DNA from: Bacteroidota bacterium
GTDB lineage: Bacteria > Bacteroidota > Bacteroidia > Bacteroidales > Prolixibacteraceae
Assembly (NCBI GenBank): GCA_023393265.1
Contig: JAEWME010000326.1
Location: 1 to 6,948 of the forward strand
Length of the DNA stretch: 6,948 nucleotides
Reading direction: 5' to 3'
Shown here in pieces: positions 1-5,680 of the stretch. The stretch's first letter is position 1. The number at the start of each line of letters is the position of its first letter. The translations under genes were made by a program, and so were the position numbers. The notes beneath the pieces were generated by a model, which worked only from the letters and a program-made list of their open reading frames with translations, searched no databases and had not been told where the DNA came from.

Positions 1-1067
1 GTATGGAACATGGCTGTGTAAAAAATACTTTTCTGGTCTTCAGTGCAGCCGGTTACTTCGATGCGACTCAGATTTCTTTGCCAGACTTCGCGGGTGTTCT
101 TTGCCAGTTTGTCGAAGTCCCAATCCGGAATTTCAACTGAAAGGTTTTTGATTGCCTGTTCAACACTGATAAAAGATGTGGCAACCCTGACTTTCACCAC
201 TTCGTCCTTCTTCGTTTTCAGGCTGATGTAAGCGCCCATTCGTGTCCCGAAACGTTCGGTGTTTTGCGGGTTTACTTCGTCATCGTTCCATGTCCCGAAA
301 TCCTCAAACGGTTTATCAATCAGGATAGCAAAATAACCTTTAAAGTTGGGCAGTTCAGGGCCAATTGAAGTTGACATACGGTCAGGGTTATAACCAGTAA
401 TCATCCCGCGTTCACGCTCTATTTTAACAAAGCCTTTCAGCTTGTTTTTATCTACCTGGTTCAGCGGTGATTTATCAGTACGCCCTGCATTCAGGTTGAT
501 TCCCTGGATAATAATGTGTGATTCGTCCGATTCAGGAAAAGTAAACCGGAACATGCCACACCTTGAAGCGGCAGCAATCTCTCCTTTGATTTGCTTTTCG
601 CCCGGATTTAAAACTACCGAATAATAGTAAGGCGTCGAAATTTCATCGGAATGAGAAAAAGCTGAAGCACGTTCTTCAGGCAAAACTTTTAACTTCCCTA
701 CCTGTGGCATCACCGAAACATAGCCATAATCGCCCATCCAAACCGTAGGTTGATGGGTTGCGATAAACCCGAGGATGGTGGTATCTTCATAAACGTACAT
801 CATCCGGCTGATTTTGTTTTCGCAGGTTTGCGCCACAAAGTTGGTCATTGCAAATGGCTCACCCACGCACGGCATGGTCCCGCCACCCTCCAGCCCTTGT
901 TTAAATCCGCTGAAAGGTGTTCCGATGAGCGGATTCACATAATCGACTGCCTGTTTGTTTCTATCCTTACTACCGCTGGAAGTCCATCCGATAAATGACA
1001 TCTGGAGAAACAATATTATGCAAAATGTCCTAATCGAACAAAACACCGACAACTGCCTGAATTTCAT
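1..1067 (-). CDS. GH92 family alpha-mannosidase, N-terminal part (runs off left edge)
   Basis: I translated the minus strand from an ATG at 1065-1067; the frame stays open for 355 codons to base 1, so the gene is 3'-truncated by the window. GH92 enzymes are exo-acting, calcium-dependent inverting alpha-mannosidases. Seen here: a basic start and hydrophobic stretch (residues about 14-27) that looks like a signal peptide without a lipobox; the GH92 opening VDYVNPLIGT (41-50); GGTMPCVGEPFAMTNF (62-77); GFIATHQPTVWMGDYGYVSVMP (100-121, key residues H105, D113, Y114); FSHSDEISTPYYYSVVL (137-153); and FYTAMFH (349-355). These match the N-terminal beta-sandwich domain and the linker towards the (alpha/alpha)6 catalytic barrel, which is not visible. 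The catalytic residues lie beyond the edge, so activity cannot be judged. The start is supported by an in-frame TAA (1086-1088), only six codons upstream, and by a purine-rich AAGAAAAAG just before the ATG. A second ATG at codon 23 would destroy the signal peptide. It follows the T9SS protein gene by 18 bases, which suggests co-transcription. Confidence 0.92.
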   Translation of the reverse strand, partial: MKFRQLSVFCSIRTFCIILFLQMSFIGWTSSGSKDRNKQAVDYVNPLIGTPFSGFKQGLEGGGTMPCVGEPFAMTNFVAQTCENKISRMMYVYEDTTILGFIATHQPTVWMGDYGYVSVMPQVGKLKVLPEERASAFSHSDEISTPYYYSVVLNPGEKQIKGEIAAASRCGMFRFTFPESDESHIIIQGINLNAGRTDKSPLNQVDKNKLKGFVKIERERGMITGYNPDRMSTSIGPELPNFKGYFAILIDKPFEDFGTWNDDEVNPQNTERFGTRMGAYISLKTKKDEVVKVRVATSFISVEQAIKNLSVEIPDWDFDKLAKNTREVWQRNLSRIEVTGCTEDQKSIFYTAMFH

Positions 1068-1085
1068 CTTTTTCTTAAGAATTAA

Positions 1086-4000
1086 TTATTTTGATATAAT
1101 CACCTTCTTCGTATCTGATTCACTTCCTTTTGTAATCCGGAGGAAATAAACCCCGTTGGCAAGCGTCGAAGTGTCAAACCTGAATTCATCGCCAGTTGCA
1201 TTCGTTTCAGATTTTATGCTCATCACCAAATTCGACTGTGCATTATACAACCGCAGCAGCACAGGCTCGTTTGCCGGGTTGCTGAATTTTACAAAAAGCT
1301 CATTTTCTGCCGGATTTGGATAGATTTTGATTTCATCTTCTGAGATTTCTTTTCCGTCAATTCCGGTTGTTCCAACAGTTACAACACAGGTCGCCTTTTT
1401 CGAACCATCAACGGTAGTGGCAGTAATGGTGGCGGTTCCGTTAGCAACGGCAGTTACGACGCCGTTTTGGTCAACTTTTGCCGTACCGTTTCTGGAAGAT
1501 GACCACACAATGCGTTTATCGGTGGCATTTGCCGGAGTAAATATCGGTGTCAGCTGAAAAGTCTCATTTTTCAGCATTTCAAGTTCTGTTGAATCGAGTC
1601 TGATTGAAGCAACACTGACATAAGGCGCTGAAACCGTAATTTTAACATGGTCGAGGTTGGGTGTGTATTGTGCGTAAGAAGTTAAGCGGATAAGACTTTG
1701 GCCTGCTTTCAAATCTGCTATCACATATCCCGGGTCGTTTTCGTAACCCCACCAGGTCATGTTCGGCAAGCGTTTCAGCTCAAAAAATGCCTTTTGTTCA
1801 CCGTTTACATCAATTTGCATCGGGTACGAGAAAGATTCTTCGGTGGTGTAGTGCGAAATAAACCGATAGGTGGTATCCATGGGCAGGTCAATGTTCCATT
1901 CCATGTATCCCCTCATCATTGTTCCAAAAAGGAATCCCGAAAGGTCCATGTTATTTCCGTAGTAAAAAAGATAACCAATACCCATGTAGGCTTCTTCAAT
2001 ATCCAGCAGACGGCTCCATACGGTATCGGTTTTCATGTTCAGAACATTACTGAATCCCGATTCGTTACCTGCCAAATCCACCGCTTTCAGTGAGAAATCA
2101 TAAGTAGTATTGATGTCGAGGCCGGTGATTTTGTAGAGCATGTAATCGCCTTCCACTTTGATTCCCATGTATTCGTGCGCCGGAATTTTTCCCTTCAGCA
2201 GCTTTCCTTTGTTGTACAAATCGTAATAAGCCACATCGCTGTTATCCGAACTTGTTTTCCAGTTAACCGCAATTTCCGACGACGAGTTCTGGGTTGTCGG
2301 ATACAATATGGGCGTTGTTGGCGCCTCAATATCGGCTGCTGTTGAAATCGTAACTATACTGGTATCAGAAACATTGCCCGCATAATCATAGGCAACAAGT
2401 TTAAATTCATATTCCGCCGAAGGATTCAAATCAGAAATCAGAATAACTGTATCCTTAACAGGCTTGAAACCAAACCTTTTATTGTCAATAAAAATATCAT
2501 AGCCGGTAACCCCGACATTGTCGGTTGAAGCATTCCATTTCAATTGAATGGTTTTTACAGTTTTTTCTGCTGCAGCAATACCTTCAGGTTTGGTTGGCGC
2601 AATGTTGTCAACCGGAAAAGTTTCAACAGTAATCGTATCAGAACTGGTTTCGTGACCGGCATAGTCAGCAGCCGCAACATAAACTTCGTAGCTGGTTGCA
2701 GGTTCCAGTCCTGTGATTGTGTAATTTGTACTTCCGATGGTTAAAGCATTCGCCCGTATTCCATTTACATAAACAAAATATCCGGATAGACCTTTATCGT
2801 CGGTCGCTTTATTAAAAGTTACCGTAGCCGATGTCGATGTTTTTGATATCAAACTCAAAGCCGTTGGTTTTGTGGGAGAAACAGTATCATTCAAATAAGG
2901 GTTCCATCGTTGAAGAACAGTCTTTGCAAACAAATCATCTTCACGAAAAACAAGATATTCTCCATTTGACCGTTGGGCAGCGATTGCTCCCCAGGGAATA
3001 TCAATCCAACCGAATTGTCCAAGCTGCCGAGAGGCCAGATTACCAACTTCGGAACCATCTTTAGCGCTGAAAACATCGATACTCCAGCTATTCTCGTCAT
3101 ATGCATAAGCGGCAAATAAATAGTCGCCTTTTGCAGCAAAACCTTGATACGGCCTGCTGTAAGCTTTTGTCCATGCAGCGGTTCTGTTTCCCTTACTCCA
3201 GTTGGGATACACGGCAAAAACAGGCCCTACACTGTAAGAATTATCATTGGCGGCAGTTGTTCCGGTAACAAACATATTATCCCATTTGCTATCATACACT
3301 GCTTTTCTGACATCGGTAAATGGTTGGGGAGTTCCCATCTGCACAATGTTTTTGAAACTGTACACCGGATTCCCGATTTCATCAAGTCCCTGGCATTCAA
3401 AATAGGACAAATTACCTCCGAAATAAATATTTCCGGCATCATCCACATTATCCAGTCCTATTTCCGATGGAATGGACTCATATTCATCTTCATCAAATTT
3501 ACCATTTCCGTTCTTGTCGCGCCAGATAAATGAACCCATCCGGGGTTGAAAAGCCGGCCATTCGCCGGTAAGCCCGTAACAAAAGCGGCTGTGCCGTTGT
3601 ATTGCCCCGCAGGGAATGGCGATTTCTCCATCGGTCGCTTCATTAAAACGAAAGATGTAAATAAACGAACTGTACATTTCGCCCACGAACATAAACTTAT
3701 GTCCGTTTACATACCGAATCCACACACCGCCGTCAAGAGCAGCATGAATACGCGGATCATCGGGATATTTATAAGGGTCTAAGGTACAGGCAGCATATTC
3801 CTGCTCCTGTCCGTCTTCTTTCGAATAGTCCATCGTGTAGCGTTCTTCGCAGGTATAAACATGGTTTTCGTTCATGGGGTCGGCATCAGCCATGTCAACG
3901 AAACCCAGACCATATTTTTGCCAGACCATATTTCTGTCTTTGTCAAATTTCCGGATAACAGACCCCTCAAGATCGGTAATCACATATAAGTTGTCAAGTG

Positions 4001-4919
4001 AATCGGTTCCGGCATAAACAATTCCGGTGAATTTATCGGGTTTTACCTCGCCGGGAATACCAGAACCAATGCCACCTTTTTGACCGATTGTTTCAACAAG
4101 TACCGGCTCGCCTGTAATGTCATAAAAGAAAACCTGCTGATTGGCTCCGTTGTCACCCACAATCAGTTGTCCTTTTTTGCTGATTTGCAGCGAGCGCGGA
4201 TCTGCAAAACCTGTTATTTCTTTTCCGGTAGCTTTTCCACTGGTATTAAATTCTGCAATTTTTGGGGTATTGTTTTTATTGGCACCCTGAATCACCCAAA
4301 CATTGCCTTCATTATCAGCGACGGCATAATAAGGCCTGTTTACTGAAATCGTCCGCTTCAGGTTGAGGTCAACATCATAAACATATACCTTATTTTGCTG
4401 ATAAACAGCGGCGACTACAAAAAACTCATTGGCACTGACTCCTGTAATACCCATCTTATTCCTGAAATTATCAGCAATTTCGGGCTCCAGAGAATAGGCT
4501 ACGTCGCCTTCTGACCAACTTGCGGAAATACCTGAAATATTTGCCCCTTTAAGCGCTTTAGTACTATTGTTGATGGCGCGCTTGGTAATGCTCGAAGTTC
4601 CGGCGTTATAGACATAATTCAGATTGATACCTACATTTACACCTCCCGTGCGGTCATTCCATTCGGTATTAATCACATTTCCTTCCTCGCTGTTGTATAA
4701 ACCCAAACCACGTCCGCCTTCGTCCCAGTAGCAAACTCCGGCGGTAATTCCGGCCTGATTAACTGTTGCTGATATCATATACATCTGGACAAAGGTATTC
4801 CTCGTACCTCCTGAATTAGCGACCCAGGTAGTCTTATAGCTCAACTGCCCGTAAACAGTCGAAGTCACTAAAAAGAGAAAACCTGTTAAAATCAGCGCTG
4901 TAATTAGTAGCTTTTTCAT
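1086..4919 (-). CDS. Secreted multidomain protein: propeller-like region, three FN3 domains, CBM-like domain, Ig-like domain, T9SS type A sorting domain
   Basis: A complete 1277-residue protein, probably exported by Sec and then moved across the outer membrane by the T9SS to the surface or medium. Order seen: signal peptide 1-24 (likely cut VYG|Q); an unassigned N-terminal region about 25-160; a long region about 165-672 with repeated strands of NHL/SMP-30 propeller type (for example ADPRSLQISKKGQLIVGDNG and LDNLYVIT), a GLGFVDMADADP stretch, KYPDDPR at 384-390 and an EF-hand-like loop at 468-479; three FN3 domains about 680-966; a CBM6/35-like domain about 968-1096; a BIG2-type Ig-like domain about 1101-1182; and a T9SS sorting domain about 1196-1277 with IYPNP at 1199-1203, an NGVYFLRI strand and a basic end. 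I see no recognisable catalytic centre, so a glycan-binding or adhesive role is more likely than a proven enzyme; the propeller could still hide a lyase or lactonase-like site. The ATG at 4917-4919 gives a clean KK-plus-hydrophobic signal peptide. It sits 30 bases after the SGNH gene and 18 bases before a GH92 gene, so it probably serves alpha-mannan or N-glycan breakdown (inference). Confidence 0.93.
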   Translation of the reverse strand: MKKLLITALILTGFLFLVTSTVYGQLSYKTTWVANSGGTRNTFVQMYMISATVNQAGITAGVCYWDEGGRGLGLYNSEEGNVINTEWNDRTGGVNVGINLNYVYNAGTSSITKRAINNSTKALKGANISGISASWSEGDVAYSLEPEIADNFRNKMGITGVSANEFFVVAAVYQQNKVYVYDVDLNLKRTISVNRPYYAVADNEGNVWVIQGANKNNTPKIAEFNTSGKATGKEITGFADPRSLQISKKGQLIVGDNGANQQVFFYDITGEPVLVETIGQKGGIGSGIPGEVKPDKFTGIVYAGTDSLDNLYVITDLEGSVIRKFDKDRNMVWQKYGLGFVDMADADPMNENHVYTCEERYTMDYSKEDGQEQEYAACTLDPYKYPDDPRIHAALDGGVWIRYVNGHKFMFVGEMYSSFIYIFRFNEATDGEIAIPCGAIQRHSRFCYGLTGEWPAFQPRMGSFIWRDKNGNGKFDEDEYESIPSEIGLDNVDDAGNIYFGGNLSYFECQGLDEIGNPVYSFKNIVQMGTPQPFTDVRKAVYDSKWDNMFVTGTTAANDNSYSVGPVFAVYPNWSKGNRTAAWTKAYSRPYQGFAAKGDYLFAAYAYDENSWSIDVFSAKDGSEVGNLASRQLGQFGWIDIPWGAIAAQRSNGEYLVFREDDLFAKTVLQRWNPYLNDTVSPTKPTALSLISKTSTSATVTFNKATDDKGLSGYFVYVNGIRANALTIGSTNYTITGLEPATSYEVYVAAADYAGHETSSDTITVETFPVDNIAPTKPEGIAAAEKTVKTIQLKWNASTDNVGVTGYDIFIDNKRFGFKPVKDTVILISDLNPSAEYEFKLVAYDYAGNVSDTSIVTISTAADIEAPTTPILYPTTQNSSSEIAVNWKTSSDNSDVAYYDLYNKGKLLKGKIPAHEYMGIKVEGDYMLYKITGLDINTTYDFSLKAVDLAGNESGFSNVLNMKTDTVWSRLLDIEEAYMGIGYLFYYGNNMDLSGFLFGTMMRGYMEWNIDLPMDTTYRFISHYTTEESFSYPMQIDVNGEQKAFFELKRLPNMTWWGYENDPGYVIADLKAGQSLIRLTSYAQYTPNLDHVKITVSAPYVSVASIRLDSTELEMLKNETFQLTPIFTPANATDKRIVWSSSRNGTAKVDQNGVVTAVANGTATITATTVDGSKKATCVVTVGTTGIDGKEISEDEIKIYPNPAENELFVKFSNPANEPVLLRLYNAQSNLVMSIKSETNATGDEFRFDTSTLANGVYFLRITKGSESDTKKVIISK
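1089..1334 (-). other. T9SS type A C-terminal sorting domain (coding segment)
   Basis: Residues about 1196-1277 of the large protein. The segment has the usual layout of this domain: IKIYPNPAENELFVKF at the start (Y1200, P1201, N1202, P1203), a middle LRLYNAQSNLVM strand, then LANGVYFLRI and a lysine-rich KKVIISK end. In this family the domain directs cargo through the outer-membrane translocon and is normally cleaved off. Its presence implies that the host encodes a type IX secretion system elsewhere. Confidence 0.93.
1374..1619 (-). other. BIG2-type bacterial Ig-like domain (coding segment)
   Basis: Residues about 1101-1182 of the large protein. Hallmarks seen: VASIRLDSTELEMLKNETFQL at the start, then TPIFTPANATDKRIVWSSS, the VDQNGVVTAVANGTATITATT core and a closing CVVTV strand. 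Such domains are usually spacers or adhesive modules in surface proteins. Here it separates the CBM-like domain from the sorting domain. Confidence 0.9.
1632..2018 (-). other. Carbohydrate-binding-module-like domain, CBM6/CBM35 type (coding segment)
   Basis: Residues about 968-1096 of the large protein, about 129 residues. The pattern resembles the CBM6/35 jelly roll: an early acidic pair (LDIEEAYMG), a middle YMEWNIDLPMDTTYRF strand pair, MQIDVNGEQKAFFEL, a tryptophan-rich NMTWWGY loop, an ADLKAGQSLIRLTSY strand, and a closing PNLDHVKIT, which in these families is the usual last strand. Aromatic residues in the loops could form a sugar-binding face. The family is assigned by pattern only and the ligand is unknown. 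Confidence 0.6.
2022..2888 (-). repeat. Three tandem fibronectin type III domains (protein-level repeat)
   Basis: Residues about 678-966 of the large protein. Each unit begins with an APTKP-like motif (SPTKP at about 681, APTKP at about 774, APTTP at 866) and contains an SxTDNxGVxGY-type strand, a TGL.P.T.YE/DF turn and an AxDxAGN turn (ADYAGHE, YDYAGNV, VDLAGNE). The third unit carries extra residues between its DLYNKGKLL strand and its ITGLDINTTY turn. FN3 arrays are common spacers between modules of secreted glycan-active proteins. The units are diverged, so this is a protein repeat rather than a DNA-level tandem repeat. Confidence 0.9.
3483..3518 (-). other. EF-hand-like calcium-binding loop (coding segment)
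   Basis: Residues 468-479 of the large protein read DKNGNGKFDEDE. This fits the 12-residue EF-hand loop, with D at 1, N at 3, N at 5, G at 6, a hydrophobic residue at 8 and E at 12. It lies inside the propeller-like region after a tryptophan (FIWRDKNG). Calcium binding is likely from the motif but is not shown; such loops in secreted proteins often stabilise the fold rather than sense calcium. Confidence 0.7.
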
Positions 4920-4949
4920 ATTCTTTAGGTTATTAGTTTTATTCTGATT

Positions 4950-5630
4950 TTATTGTTGCAACGCTTTTTGAATTGCGGCAGAAACAAGCGGTTCCATCAC
5001 ACTGTAACCCACTTCGTTCGGATGAACGCCATCGCCCGAAAGTGATGCTTTTAGCCCGTTTCGTTCATCGGCCATTGGCGAGAAGTAATCAACCCAAATC
5101 AATCCGTATTTTTCGGCATCAGCTTTTAACAGTTTATTTAGCGCCACAATCTTTTCGGCGGGCTGAAGTCCGGGCTTCCACGGATAATCGAAAGCCGGCA
5201 AAACCGAACACAAAACCACTTTTATACCGTTGGCCTGTGCAAGTTGAACCATCGAGAGGATGTTATTTTCAATCCACTCCAATTTGGATGGTCCCATATT
5301 TTCAGCAATGTCATTGGTTCCGGCCAAAATCACCACAACAGCCGGTTTCAGGTTAAGAACATCGGCCCTGAAACGAACCAGCATTTGCGGTGTGGTCTGT
5401 CCGGAAATACCCCGGTTGACATAAGGTTTCCCTACAAAAAAATCCGGACGTGCATTGCTCCAGCCGTCGGTTATGGAGTTTCCCATAAACACAACCCGCT
5501 TTTCTCCGTGAGCTGGCTTTTCAATTTTTTCGTTTGCTTCGGAATACCGGCTGAATCCCCACATATCCTGGGCAAAAGCATGACCCGACAAAAGCAGGGT
5601 AAAAAGAACTAATACTATTGTTGTTTTCAT
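4950..5630 (-). CDS. Secreted SGNH/GDSL-family hydrolase, probable carbohydrate or acyl esterase
   Basis: A 226-residue protein from the ATG at 5628-5630. The same frame can be extended to a TTG at 5658-5660 (ten more codons), but the ATG gives a standard signal peptide (MKTTIVLVLFTLLLSGHAFA, probable cut AFA|Q at 20/21), so I prefer it. All SGNH blocks are visible: block I VVFMGNSITDGW with nucleophile S52 (GNS in place of GDS), block II RGISGQTT with G77, block III AGTNDIA with N106, and block V SGDGVHPNEVGY with D200 and H203. The catalytic set S52, D200, H203 and the oxyanion residues G77 and N106 are therefore intact. Family members cleave esters, often acetyl groups on polysaccharides. 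With no lipobox, a periplasmic location is likely. Between a GH92 gene (50 bases upstream) and the T9SS protein gene (30 bases downstream), a glycan deacetylase role is plausible but inferred; a lipid or arylesterase activity cannot be excluded. Confidence 0.93.
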   Translation of the reverse strand: MKTTIVLVLFTLLLSGHAFAQDMWGFSRYSEANEKIEKPAHGEKRVVFMGNSITDGWSNARPDFFVGKPYVNRGISGQTTPQMLVRFRADVLNLKPAVVVILAGTNDIAENMGPSKLEWIENNILSMVQLAQANGIKVVLCSVLPAFDYPWKPGLQPAEKIVALNKLLKADAEKYGLIWVDYFSPMADERNGLKASLSGDGVHPNEVGYSVMEPLVSAAIQKALQQ

Positions 5631-5680
5631 TTTTATATTGTTTTGAAATTTTACGTTCAATACTACTGTAAATCAATTAT

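Noticed and set aside
1000..1067. Lipoprotein signal peptide for the left GH92
   Set aside because: Cysteines occur at residues 10 and 15, but they precede or sit inside the hydrophobic stretch and no lipobox-like L-x-G/A/S-C pattern is seen at its end.
1068..1085. CTTAAG palindrome between the large gene and GH92
   Set aside because: Six bases are too short for a terminator stem and there is no T-run; chance in an A/T-rich gap.
43..1149. Four short plus-strand open frames
   Set aside because: They are antisense to the GH92 N-terminal coding region or, for the last one, run across the gap into the T9SS domain; no domain or signal supports them.
1698..2093. 131-codon open frame on the plus strand
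   Set aside because: It lies wholly antisense to the FN3-3/CBM-like region, shows no recognisable family pattern, and reads as low-quality sequence; the minus strand explains this DNA fully.
2891..3643. Three short minus-strand open frames in another register
   Set aside because: They lie inside the large gene in the wrong frame; that gene's frame is continuous and has recognisable domains.
4973..5612. Two overlapping plus-strand open frames of about 125 codons each
   Set aside because: Both are antisense to the SGNH gene, whose catalytic blocks cover the same bases, and neither looks like a protein family.
5631..5680. Possible Bacteroidota promoter: TAGTATTG on the minus strand resembles the -7 element TAnnTTTG
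   Set aside because: It has a mismatch in the core and there is no convincing TTTG -33 element at proper spacing; the 50-base gap fits a simple intra-operon spacer.
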